Below, one piece after another: positions 17,246-25,407 of a stretch of DNA of 64,000 nucleotides (the stretch's first letter is position 1; every line of letters starts with the position of its first letter). A program made the translations under genes and the position numbers. The notes under the pieces were generated by a model. That model searched no databases and was not told the DNA's origin. It worked only from the letters and a program-made list of their open reading frames with translations. Source of the DNA: Alphaproteobacteria bacterium. GTDB taxonomy: Bacteria; Pseudomonadota; Alphaproteobacteria; CAAGCB01; CAG-977. The stretch covers positions 209,793-273,792 of the forward strand of contig CAAGCB010000029.1 of NCBI GenBank assembly GCA_900768185.1, read 5' to 3'.

Positions 17246-18780
17246 TTCATTTTTCCTTTCGGCAGCCAGACGGACATCGGATTTTCCAAATCCCCGCTGT
17301 TTAAATCAACAACGCGGAAACGGTAGATCTTTACCGTCGGCGACCAGTAATTCGCGGGCAACCCCGCCTTTTGTTTCAAATGCGCCAAAAATTCCTTCGG
17401 CGACGGGAAAGTCCCCCAGATTTGCGGCAAGAACAACGCCTTGTTAGACCGTTCGCGGAAAATCACGCCGTCCTGTTGCGGGTCAAGCTTTGTCAGCAAA
17501 TCGTCTTCGCCGTCGAAACGGATCTGAACGGGATCGGTCAAAACGGAAATGGACAATTCGGCGGTTTTGATTTCGTCTTCGGTCAGCGGAACAAACCGGA
17601 AATCCGAAAAAACGGCGTTGTAAGCGTTTTCCGACACATCGTCCAGCAAAGACCGCGACGGTTCGCCCGACCCCGCCCCGCCGCGCAACGCGCCGTTATG
17701 ATAGATATTGACAAAGGTTGCCGTTTTGCGCGCAAATTCCTCCGGATAGCGGGATTCCGACACGCGCAGGGGACGCCCGCGTTCAAACCCCGAAACGATC
17801 GACTGCGCCGCGACGCGTAACAACGCTTCCTGATGTTCGCGCAGAACCGCCTCGATATGTTCCAAATCCTCGCGCGTCCCGTCGTCGTTTTCATACACGC
17901 CGAACGCGCCGTAGCCTAAGGTTTCGTCGGTTCTCACGTCGCCCGCGCCCGACGTCGCCAGCGAATCGATCAGTCTGACCGTCGATCCGTTTTCCGCCGC
18001 GTAAGCCAGCATGCCCGCAACGGGCAGGGACGCGCAGAAATGGCGTTTTTTAATCCTGCCGTATTCCTTGTTTTCAGCCATTCTGACCGCTTCGCGCACC
18101 GTCTTTTCGACTTTGTCCGCGTCTTTGCCCGACGCCATGTCCGACGATACGACAACGACGGTTTCCAATCCGCCCCAAACCGCGTCAATCAAATCGGCGA
18201 CCTGTTCGATACTGGCGTCTTCGACCAAAACGGGAACGATTTCAACGTCCTTGGAAAACACGGCTGACACGAACGGCAACTGGGATTCCAGCGACGATTC
18301 GGCTTCATGAGCGGCTCCGTCATAGTCGATCCCCTGAATTTTCAAAAGCTTTTCATTCATTTCGCGGTCGACTTTGAACCGACGGTCGGGCATTTCCCAA
18401 TACAGCGCGTCAGACAGCGATATGCCGTAATACTTGCCCCGATGCGACGACCCGATCAAAACGACGCGCTTTACAAAAGGTTTCAGCCGCCGCAACGCCG
18501 CGTATCCCGCCGCCGTAACGTCCCCCGCGAAAATCTGCGCGCCGTGCGGAACGATGACGGCTTTGGGGATTTCGTCCGCGGGCAGGCGCAAACGCCCGTC
18601 CGCCGCATCAATCAAATCGGTCGCTTTTTTCACCAGATCCGCCCCGTTTCGGGGATAAAGCGTCCCCGCCGCGACGGGATATCTGATTTTATGCGCTCCG
18701 CCCTCCGACGCCGGCGCGGGTGCGACGATCGCGAAAAAAACAAAACAACAAAACGGTATCAAAAGGTCTTTCGGTTTCAC
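17242..18780 (-). CDS. Exported Memo-AMMECR1 fusion protein (AmmeMemo type)
   Basis: 512 residues: a hydrophobic N-terminal signal (LLIPFCCFVFFAIVAPAPAS), a Memo domain (about 33-320) starting RYPVAAGTLYP, and an AMMECR1 domain (about 335-510). Memo metal-site residues His79 (VPHGAQ), His113 (GSSHRG) and Cys249 (FCASLP) are kept, Asp214 is present (SSDMAS), but the His after SSD and the one in the usual EHSLE block are Ser. The AMMECR1 hallmark LRGCIG is LRGGAG. The radical SAM partner of the AmmeMemoRadiSam set is not here. It overlaps znuA and mutT by four bases each, so it is translationally coupled within a zinc operon. Function unknown; export is inferred from the signal. Confidence 0.82.
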   Translation of the reverse strand: MKPKDLLIPFCCFVFFAIVAPAPASEGGAHKIRYPVAAGTLYPRNGADLVKKATDLIDAADGRLRLPADEIPKAVIVPHGAQIFAGDVTAAGYAALRRLKPFVKRVVLIGSSHRGKYYGISLSDALYWEMPDRRFKVDREMNEKLLKIQGIDYDGAAHEAESSLESQLPFVSAVFSKDVEIVPVLVEDASIEQVADLIDAVWGGLETVVVVSSDMASGKDADKVEKTVREAVRMAENKEYGRIKKRHFCASLPVAGMLAYAAENGSTVRLIDSLATSGAGDVRTDETLGYGAFGVYENDDGTREDLEHIEAVLREHQEALLRVAAQSIVSGFERGRPLRVSESRYPEEFARKTATFVNIYHNGALRGGAGSGEPSRSLLDDVSENAYNAVFSDFRFVPLTEDEIKTAELSISVLTDPVQIRFDGEDDLLTKLDPQQDGVIFRERSNKALFLPQIWGTFPSPKEFLAHLKQKAGLPANYWSPTVKIYRFRVVDLNSGDLENPMSVWLPKGKMK

Positions 18781-19649
18781 GGCGCATCAATCCTTTTCAA
18801 ACAATCCGTCAGCGAATCGAACAACCCGTTCATCAAAGCATCATAGAAACCGACGCCCGCCGGAACGCCCGCCCCCATCGGATCCAGCACGCCCGTTTCG
18901 ACATTCAGCCCCCGCGCGGCGGTCGTTATCGCCTTGTCGGAAAACTGCGGTTCGGAAAACAGGCATACTTTTCCGGCGGCTTTGATTTTATCGCGCAGTT
19001 CCGACAGCGCCCGCGCCCCCGAAGCGTGATGCGCGTCGATATGAAGCGCGCCCAAAGACGAAACGCCGAACGCCCGTTCGAAATAGCCGAAAGCGTCGTG
19101 AAACGTGACAAACGGCTTGTTTTTATACGGCGCGAGTTTTTTTTCGCCTTTTTTCAGCAAAGCCCGTAATCCTTCGGCGACCTGGGCGGCGTTTTTGGCG
19201 TAAAGCGTTTTATTGTCCGGATCGATCCGTCCCAGATTTTCCGCCGCGATTTCGGCGACGACCGCCATATTCGACGGCATCAGCCAAAAATGCCCGTCCG
19301 TTTCCGTTCCGCCCGCGACGGGCAGGACGGTCAGCCTTTTGTCCGACAGGACGGCGACGCTTTTGCCTTCGACCCCCGCGGCTTCCAGCGATTTGGGCAA
19401 AAAAGACTCCAGCGCGGCGCCGCCCCAAATCACCAGATCGGCGTTCGCCAGCTTGCGCATATCGGACGGTTTTAACGCGTAATCGTGCGGCGAAACGGCG
19501 GGATTCAGCAACAGTTCGGGCTTGCCGCCCCCCGCCATGACCGCCGAAACGATCGAATGAACGGGGGCGATTGACGCGACGACGGCGGGCGCGGCGCGGC
19601 ATGTTCCCGAAAACAGCAGAACTGACAAAAAAACAGTCTTGACCAACAT
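18777..19649 (-). CDS. znuA: Zinc ABC transporter periplasmic binding protein ZnuA
   Basis: 290 residues with a signal peptide (about 1-19) and the cluster 9 metal-binding fold. Likely zinc ligands are His in SPHDYAL, His in DGHFWL and His in TFHDAFGYF. The usual His/Asp-rich loop between the second and third motifs is nearly absent. It delivers zinc to the ZnuB-ZnuC permease, encoded divergently 72 bases away. AAAGGA lies nine bases before the ATG and is part of the intergenic palindrome. The manganese branch of the family is less likely because of the ZnuC His-rich tail. Confidence 0.9.
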   Translation of the reverse strand: MLVKTVFLSVLLFSGTCRAAPAVVASIAPVHSIVSAVMAGGGKPELLLNPAVSPHDYALKPSDMRKLANADLVIWGGAALESFLPKSLEAAGVEGKSVAVLSDKRLTVLPVAGGTETDGHFWLMPSNMAVVAEIAAENLGRIDPDNKTLYAKNAAQVAEGLRALLKKGEKKLAPYKNKPFVTFHDAFGYFERAFGVSSLGALHIDAHHASGARALSELRDKIKAAGKVCLFSEPQFSDKAITTAARGLNVETGVLDPMGAGVPAGVGFYDALMNGLFDSLTDCLKRIDAP

Positions 19650-19659
19650 GAAAAAGTGT

Positions 19660-19677
19660 CCTTTAAGTCGTTAAAGG
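19660..19677. promoter_or_regulatory. Palindrome between divergent znuA and znuCB, candidate metal-regulator site
   Basis: CCTTTAA-GTCG-TTAAAGG, a perfect seven-base inverted repeat located between the two halves of the zinc uptake locus. It also contains the znuA Shine-Dalgarno sequence. A Zur operator is the obvious idea, but the repeat does not match a consensus I know well. Confidence 0.35.
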
Positions 19678-19721
19678 TATTACGCTTCGGCGCAAAAAAC
19701 AAGTTTTAAGACGGAAACGCA

Positions 19722-20474
19722 ATGACGCGCGAAAAAAAGAACGATAAAATCGTCGAATTAAAGGATATCTGCCTGACCTTTGACGGCGCGGCGGTTTTGG
19801 AACATATCGGCTTCAGCGTCGCGGCGGGGCAAATCGTAACGCTGATCGGTCCGAACGGCGCGGGAAAAACAACCTTGCTGAAAACGGTCTTGGGCATCGT
19901 CAAGCCCGATTCGGGGTCGGTCTGGCGCAAAGAAGGACTGAAAATCGGCTATGTGCCGCAAAAGATCAATCTGCCCCGCAGTATTCCGCTGACCGTTGAA
20001 CGGTTTTTACGGCTGGACGGCGACTATCCCGACCGGAAATTGCGCGAAGTTCTGGAAATGACGGGCATAGCGCGGCTGACCGGACGCAGCGTCCACCCGT
20101 TGTCGGGCGGGGAAACGCAACGGCTCTTGCTGGCGCGCACTTTGCTGAAAGATCCCGACCTGCTGGTGCTGGACGAACCCGCCCAAGGACTGGATCCCGT
20201 CGGCGAAGAACGGTTCTACGCCCTGCTGGAAACCCTGAACCGCGACAGAAATTGCGCGATTTTAATGGTGTCGCACGACTTGCACGTCGTTATGGCGAAA
20301 ACCCACCGCGTGCTGTGCGTCAACCGCCATATCTGTTGCAGCGGTTCGCCCGAAGAAATCGCCGATCGCCCCGAATATCTGCAACTGTACGGCGAACACC
20401 CGACGCTGGCGATCTATCGACACCATCACAATCACAAACATCTGCCCGACGGGAGCATCGAATATGTGGACTGA
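19722..20474 (+). CDS. znuC: Zinc ABC transporter ATP-binding protein ZnuC
   Basis: 250 residues with Walker A GPNGAGKTT (residues about 43-51), Q-loop YVPQKIN, signature LSGGETQR, Walker B LLVLDEP and the switch His in VSHDLHVV. The C-terminus is His-rich (YRHHHNHKHLPDGS), a common ZnuC feature thought to sense or buffer zinc. It powers uptake through ZnuB. The stop overlaps the znuB start by 11 bases. Confidence 0.95.
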   Translation: MTREKKNDKIVELKDICLTFDGAAVLEHIGFSVAAGQIVTLIGPNGAGKTTLLKTVLGIVKPDSGSVWRKEGLKIGYVPQKINLPRSIPLTVERFLRLDGDYPDRKLREVLEMTGIARLTGRSVHPLSGGETQRLLLARTLLKDPDLLVLDEPAQGLDPVGEERFYALLETLNRDRNCAILMVSHDLHVVMAKTHRVLCVNRHICCSGSPEEIADRPEYLQLYGEHPTLAIYRHHHNHKHLPDGSIEYVD

Positions 20475-21267
20475 ACCTTTCGTCTGGCGGGGATTGGTCG
20501 CCGCCGCCGTCATGGCTGTTCTGGCAAGCCCGATCGGGTGTTTGATGATTTGGCGGCGCACCGCTTATTTCAGCGACGCGCTGTCCCATTCCGCGCTGAC
20601 GGGCGTTTTGCTGGGACTGACGCTGGGCATCGGACAAAACGCGGGCGTCGCGCTGGTTGTCTGTCTGACCGCGGGCGTTGTGGCGCGATTGTCGGACAAA
20701 TGCGTCACGGGCGTTGATATTCTGCTGATCATCATCGGGCAAACCGCCTTGTGCGCGGGCATCGTCGGACTGTCCTATCTGCCGCGGGTACGCACCGATC
20801 TGACGGCGTACCTGTTCGGCGATATTTTATCGGTGACGGACGAAGATCTGATTTTCATCGCCTGCGCCGGAACGATCTGCGCCGTCTTGCTGGCTTTAAA
20901 CTGGAAAAAGCAAATCTTTGCCGCCGTCATGCCCGATGTCGCGCAAAGCGAAAACGTGTCGACGTCAGGACAATCCGCCGTTTTTATGACGCTGACCGCG
21001 CTGTTCGTGTCGTTGGCGATGAAAACGACGGGATTGCTGCTGGTGTCCGCTTTGCTGATCATTCCGCCCGCCGCCGCCCGATTTTTTGCGAAATCCCCCG
21101 AACAAATGGCTTTTTTGGGCGGTTTAATCGGCGTGTTTTGCGTCGTTTCGGGGTTGGCGGCGTCCGTGTGGTTCGACGCCCCCGCCGCCCCCGCGACCGA
21201 AATCATCGCGGCGATTTTGTTCGTCTGCGCCGTTTTGTCGCGGCACGGTAACAAAACAATCATCTAA
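20464..21267 (+). CDS. znuB: Zinc ABC transporter permease ZnuB
   Basis: 267-residue polytopic membrane protein with about eight hydrophobic segments and the ABC-3 family blocks SPIGCLMIWRRTAYFSDALSHSAL and TTGLLLVSALLIIPPAAAR. It forms the zinc channel with ZnuC. The ATG at 20464 lies inside znuC, and the gene ends the plus-strand arm of the zinc locus. Confidence 0.95.
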   Translation: MWTEPFVWRGLVAAAVMAVLASPIGCLMIWRRTAYFSDALSHSALTGVLLGLTLGIGQNAGVALVVCLTAGVVARLSDKCVTGVDILLIIIGQTALCAGIVGLSYLPRVRTDLTAYLFGDILSVTDEDLIFIACAGTICAVLLALNWKKQIFAAVMPDVAQSENVSTSGQSAVFMTLTALFVSLAMKTTGLLLVSALLIIPPAAARFFAKSPEQMAFLGGLIGVFCVVSGLAASVWFDAPAAPATEIIAAILFVCAVLSRHGNKTII

Positions 21268-21273
21268 ACCCGC

Positions 21274-21302
21274 TTGCCAAAACGACGGAAAATGTATTAT
21301 AA
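21274..21302 (+). promoter_or_regulatory. Predicted promoter of the orphan secretion ATPase
   Basis: TTGCCA at 21274-21279 and TTATAA at 21297-21302 with a 17-base spacer (TATTAT at 21295 is an alternative -10). It fits an independent start after znuB. Confidence 0.45.
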
Positions 21303-21326
21303 AAGAGCGTTAAATGGGATAAAAAT

Positions 21327-22292
21327 ATGGCTACGATTGACGAACAACTTTTTTCCGACATCTGGTACACGCCGGATCACACGCTTTACATTCACGACGG
21401 AGAAACCCGCTTCGGACTGAAAGTGCTGGAAGTCGACGACGCGGAGGATTTTCATCAGGCTTTGGAACGCGCCTATACGGGGCGATCCAGCTATTCCATG
21501 GCGTACGGATCGACCATGTACCGCGTTGAACGCGTGTCGACGCTGACGGGCGTGATGTATTCCGCGCGACGCATGCCGCGCAAAACCCCCGATGTCGTTC
21601 GTCTGGGATTGCCCGAAGCCGTCACCAACCACCTGATTTCCCTGAACCGCGAATCGGGGCTGATTTTGTGGGCGGGTCCCACGGGCGCGGGCAAAACAAC
21701 GTCCATTTCCTGTCTGATGCGCAAGTTTTTGGAACGCGAAGGCGGCTACGCCTACACGATTGAAGACCCCCCCGAAATGCCTTTGGACGGGATTTACCAA
21801 TCCAAACGCGGCGGTTTGGGCATGTGCAAACAAACCGAACCCGACAACAACGATTGGGGCGAATCCCTGAAATCGGCTTTGCGTTGCCGCCCCCGCTATA
21901 TTCTGGTGGGCGAAATCCGCACGCCCGAATGCGCCAGTCAGATTTTGCGCGCGGCGACTTCCGGTCACTTGGTGTTGTCGACAATTCACGCCAACAGCGT
22001 TGAAGACGCGCTGAACTCGGTCATCAAGTACGCCACCAGCGCGGATTTGAGCGAAGAACTCGCCGCCGACCTGCTGGGGCGCGGAATTTTGGGCGTCATT
22101 CACCAAAAATTGCAGGGCATCAAAACGATGTTCCCCGAAATCCGATTCGTGTTTGCCAATCCGGATCCGTCCGTGGCGGATCAGTTGCGCATCAGCATTC
22201 GCGACCGTCAGATTTCGCTGGGTACCCTGATGGAATCCCAAGCCGCCCGTCTGTATCAGGGAAAGCCCTTGTTCCGCGAACCGGAAATTTGA
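21327..22292 (+). CDS. Orphan GspE/PilT/VirB11-family secretion ATPase
   Basis: 321 residues. An N-terminal domain of about 100 residues precedes Walker A GPTGAGKTTS, the Asp box YTIEDPPEMP, Walker B YILVGEIRTPE and the His box GHLVLSTIHAN. These are hallmarks of hexameric motors for type IV pili, type II or type IV secretion. STIHAN resembles CpaF/VirB11, while the C-terminal helical part looks closer to PilT or plasmid TraJ/DotB proteins. No pilin, platform or secretin gene lies near. A weak Shine-Dalgarno sequence precedes the ATG, and the gene has its own promoter and terminator. The cargo system is therefore unknown. Confidence 0.8.
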   Translation: MATIDEQLFSDIWYTPDHTLYIHDGETRFGLKVLEVDDAEDFHQALERAYTGRSSYSMAYGSTMYRVERVSTLTGVMYSARRMPRKTPDVVRLGLPEAVTNHLISLNRESGLILWAGPTGAGKTTSISCLMRKFLEREGGYAYTIEDPPEMPLDGIYQSKRGGLGMCKQTEPDNNDWGESLKSALRCRPRYILVGEIRTPECASQILRAATSGHLVLSTIHANSVEDALNSVIKYATSADLSEELAADLLGRGILGVIHQKLQGIKTMFPEIRFVFANPDPSVADQLRISIRDRQISLGTLMESQAARLYQGKPLFREPEI

Positions 22293-22314
22293 TTTTTCGC
22301 AAGATCCGTTTTTT

Positions 22315-22346
22315 AAAAGCCTTTGCCGCGCGCAAAGGCTTTTTTA
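22315..22346 (+). terminator. Rho-independent terminator
   Basis: AAAGCCTTTGC (22316-22326) / GCAAAGGCTTT (22332-22342) followed by TTTTATT, ending the secretion ATPase gene. The next 140 bases hold no gene. Confidence 0.85.
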
Positions 22347-22486
22347 TTATTACGACAGATCCGATATCGACGGACGGGAAAACGATAATCCGCCGAAACG
22401 CTTTCATCTGTTTTCGCGCCGGCGGATTTCGTTCCCTTCCCGCGCGCCGAAATTCTTTGCGCGCCGCGGCGTTGCCGTCGTCCGCC

Positions 22487-23875
22487 TTACATATCCATCG
22501 TCGTTCCGCGACCGCGCATCGAAAACGGGTGAGCGGAAGTCGACTGCAACGTCGGATTGTACATCAGACTGTTCGGAATGCAATCGCATTCGGTCGCGAT
22601 CTTAATGCCTTTCGCCAGCTTGTTTTCCTTGCGTAATTCGAACAGACGGCTGACGATGCGGTCGCGCAGCGTCCACGGATCGACCGTATTGACGAAAATT
22701 TTCGTCACCGCTTCGAAACCGGCGGGATTGCTGATGCGCCATTTAATCAGAATGTGCCACGGCACGGCGACATCTACCGCGGGCGGACGATAATACCATT
22801 CTTCGTTGCACGGGATTTCGCTGCCCATCGCGGCGTGACAGGCGTGCACCAGATCGGACATGCCCTTGACCTGTTCGGGCGTCTGGTTCCACGGCTGATT
22901 TTTTTCGGCTTTGGAATAAATCGCCAGCGTCGGATAGCGATGCCCGAAATCGGCGAACGCGACGGCGTAGTCGTTTTCGGCAAACACCAGATTCTGATAT
23001 CCCGCGTAGTTCACGGCGTAATCGTTGTACATGTTGGGATTTTCGCGCGCCAGTTCGAATTCGGCGGCGTTGGACGCGCTGATACCGTCGATCGCGACCA
23101 GCTGTTTATGCAGATGGTCGAACGACGCGCCCGCCTGATTCAGCCAGTTTTGGAAAACCGTGACATAGCGGACGTAACGGTTGTTCAGATAGATGTCCTT
23201 CAGCGCGCCGATTGTGAAATTGATGTATTGATAGTGCATTTCCGGCGTCAGAGTTCCCGACGACGCGTTGACATCGTCGGTGCCTTCGACGAAATGGCGT
23301 TTTCCGACAATCAGTTCGTGACCGCCCGCGAAAAAGCTGTTCGCCATTTTCAGCTTGCGTCCCGATGAAATGCTGTCGATTTCCTCGCGCGACAATCCGC
23401 TCATTTTCAGTTTGGCTTCGATAATATCCAGAACATGCCTGCGCCCTTCGGGTTCGGCGATGTAAGCTTCGCGGTGGGCGTTGGCTTTGTCGGAAATGAC
23501 ATAAGCGTAGTTCTTTTCCCAATATTCGTAGGAAATGATTTCAAACAAATTCGGAATGCGGCGAAATTCCGCGGTCGTGTCGAACAACTGCGACACCTTT
23601 AAGTTTTCCAGAACACCGAATGTGCCGTCCGCGTTTTTAACCAGCCGCGATTTTTCGGGCGGCGTTTTCAAATAGTTGGACGGACAGAACGAACAAAAAT
23701 CCTCGACCCCCGAATGCGAAACGGGCTTCGTTTCGTCCGCTTTTTTATTGACGGTGGGGCGTTTGCCGCGACCGGGGACGGTCCACACCTGCGTTCCGGT
23801 GAACGGGTTGACCTGCTTGACGGTGCCGTCGGGCATTTTTTGCAGGAAGTTTTGTTCGAACACGCTGTTCAACAT
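22487..23875 (-). CDS. GalT-like nucleotidyltransferase/phosphorylase (DUF4921 type)
   Basis: 462 residues. Near residue 61 CSFCPSNYLKTPPE resembles the zinc-binding CxxCPGNExTPPE block of galactose-1-phosphate uridylyltransferase, and FDHLHKQ near the centre matches the HxHxQ active-site motif of the HIT/GalT superfamily. WHILIKWRISNPAGFEAV is a second conserved block. I believe this is the DUF4921 family, whose reaction is not established; transfer between a sugar phosphate and a nucleotide is the family expectation. AAAGGA precedes the ATG. The divergent neighbour is a glycogen synthase, suggesting it supplies or recovers the activated sugar. Confidence 0.72.
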   Translation of the reverse strand: MLNSVFEQNFLQKMPDGTVKQVNPFTGTQVWTVPGRGKRPTVNKKADETKPVSHSGVEDFCSFCPSNYLKTPPEKSRLVKNADGTFGVLENLKVSQLFDTTAEFRRIPNLFEIISYEYWEKNYAYVISDKANAHREAYIAEPEGRRHVLDIIEAKLKMSGLSREEIDSISSGRKLKMANSFFAGGHELIVGKRHFVEGTDDVNASSGTLTPEMHYQYINFTIGALKDIYLNNRYVRYVTVFQNWLNQAGASFDHLHKQLVAIDGISASNAAEFELARENPNMYNDYAVNYAGYQNLVFAENDYAVAFADFGHRYPTLAIYSKAEKNQPWNQTPEQVKGMSDLVHACHAAMGSEIPCNEEWYYRPPAVDVAVPWHILIKWRISNPAGFEAVTKIFVNTVDPWTLRDRIVSRLFELRKENKLAKGIKIATECDCIPNSLMYNPTLQSTSAHPFSMRGRGTTMDM

Positions 23876-24054
23876 GGCAAATCCTTTGACAAAATGATAA
23901 AGACGTCTTTTGTCCTATTGTTTTATAAAAAATCGGCGGGAAAATCCAGCCTTTAATCAAAAAAAATCCCCGACAACCGTCGATAAATGATTGACGAAAG
24001 CCGCGTAAAAGGTAATTCTTAATACAGAAATTTTTTTCGGAGGTTTTTATCGAT

Positions 24055-25281
24055 ATGAAAGTTATGTTTGTCACGAACGAATACCCCCCGTACATTTACG
24101 GCGGCGCGGGCGTTCACGTCGAATATCTGTCCAAGGAATTGGCAAAATTGATGGAAGTCGAAGTCCGCAGCTTCCACGATCAGCAGTCGCGGGACGGCAA
24201 TCTGGTCGTCAACGGCAAAACGCCCGACGCGTCTTTGTTCAAAGACTGCCCCAAAGAATTGACGTCGCCGTTAAAAGCTTTGTACGAGGGATTGGTTTTC
24301 TCCGGCGAAAACATAACCGCCGACATCGCGCACTGTCACACTTGGTACGCGCATTTCGCCGGCATTCTGGCAAAAATGCTGTACGGGATTCCTCTGGTCG
24401 TCACGGTGCATTCGCTGGAACCCCTGCGCCCGTGGAAACGCGAACAGCTGGGACGCGGCTACGACGTGTCCAGCTGGGTTGAAAAGACCGCGCTGGAAAT
24501 GGCTGACGCCGTCATCGCCGTTTCCACCAGCACCAAACAAGACGTCTTGCGCCTGTTCCCGAAAATCGATCCCGACAAAGTGTCGATCATTTACAACGGT
24601 ATCGATGTCAATCAATATAAAGAAATCGAAAACACCGCCGTTTTGCAGAAATTCGGCATTCGCACGGACAAACCCTACGTCCTGTTCGTCGGTCGCATGA
24701 CGCGTCAGAAAGGATTGCTGTATCTGTTGAAAGCCGCCGCGAAGCTTGATCCCGACGCGCAGTTGGTGCTGTGCGCGGGCGACGCCGACACGCCCGAAAT
24801 GAAAGCGGAACTGGAAGGCATGGTCAACGCGCTGAAACAGGTGCGTTCCGGCGTCGTCTGGATTCCCGAAATGGTTTCGCGCGACGAGGCGATCGCCCTT
24901 TATTCGCAGGCCGCCGTTTTCTGTTGCCCGTCGATTTACGAACCGTTCGGCATCATCAATCTGGAAGCCATGGCGTGCGGAACGCCCGTCGTCGCCAGCG
25001 CCGTCGGCGGCATTTGCGAAGTCGTCGTCGACGGTGAAACGGGATATCTGGTCGACCCCGACCTGTCGGATCAATTCCCGCACGATCCGAAGGACGGCGA
25101 CGCTTTCGGCGCACGTTTGGCGGAAAAGATCAATCTGCTGATTCGCGATCCCGCTTTGGCGAAAAAGATGGGACAGGCGGGACGCCTGCGCGTTGAAAAA
25201 CATTTCAGCTGGCAGAGCATCGCTTTGCAGACCAAAGAGTTGTACGCCAAACTGATTGAAGCGAACAAAGCCGGAAAGTAA
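24055..25281 (+). CDS. GT4 glycogen synthase (actinobacterial GlgA/GlgM-like)
   Basis: 408 residues with a GT-B fold. The N-terminal MKVMFVTNEYPPYIYGGAGV is typical of the bacterial glycogen synthase subfamily first described in corynebacteria. The C-terminal EPFGIINLE carries the E-x7-E donor-site motif. Enzymes of this branch transfer glucose from ADP- or UDP-glucose to glycogen or, for mycobacterial GlgM, to glucose-1-phosphate to make maltose-1-phosphate. GGAGG precedes the ATG. The divergent GalT-like gene is the only carbohydrate neighbour; branching enzyme and GlgC are not in this window. Confidence 0.82.
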   Translation: MKVMFVTNEYPPYIYGGAGVHVEYLSKELAKLMEVEVRSFHDQQSRDGNLVVNGKTPDASLFKDCPKELTSPLKALYEGLVFSGENITADIAHCHTWYAHFAGILAKMLYGIPLVVTVHSLEPLRPWKREQLGRGYDVSSWVEKTALEMADAVIAVSTSTKQDVLRLFPKIDPDKVSIIYNGIDVNQYKEIENTAVLQKFGIRTDKPYVLFVGRMTRQKGLLYLLKAAAKLDPDAQLVLCAGDADTPEMKAELEGMVNALKQVRSGVVWIPEMVSRDEAIALYSQAAVFCCPSIYEPFGIINLEAMACGTPVVASAVGGICEVVVDGETGYLVDPDLSDQFPHDPKDGDAFGARLAEKINLLIRDPALAKKMGQAGRLRVEKHFSWQSIALQTKELYAKLIEANKAGK

Positions 25282-25296
25282 AAATAAAAAATATCG

Positions 25297-25324
25297 AAAA
25301 CAGCCCTGCGGGGCTGTTTTTTTT
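25297..25324 (+). terminator. Glycogen synthase terminator
   Basis: Perfect AAAACAGCCC / GGGCTGTTTT stem with a TGCG loop and a run of eight T. Confidence 0.92.
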
Positions 25325-25345
25325 ATGCGTCTTTCATTTTTCATC

Positions 25346-25376
25346 TTGACTTAAAGCTAACTTTAAAGCGTAGGCT
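25346..25376 (+). promoter_or_regulatory. MerR-type promoter with long spacer and dyad
   Basis: TTGACT (25346-25351) and TAGGCT (25371-25376) are separated by 19 bases, two more than optimal. The dyad TTAAAG-CTAA-CTTTAA (25351-25366) lies between them. Overlong spacers with a central dyad are the classic arrangement for MerR-family activators, which untwist the promoter. No merR gene is in the window. Confidence 0.55.
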
Positions 25377-25407
25377 TTTTTCCGTAATCCGAAATAAAAG
25401 GAGCCTT

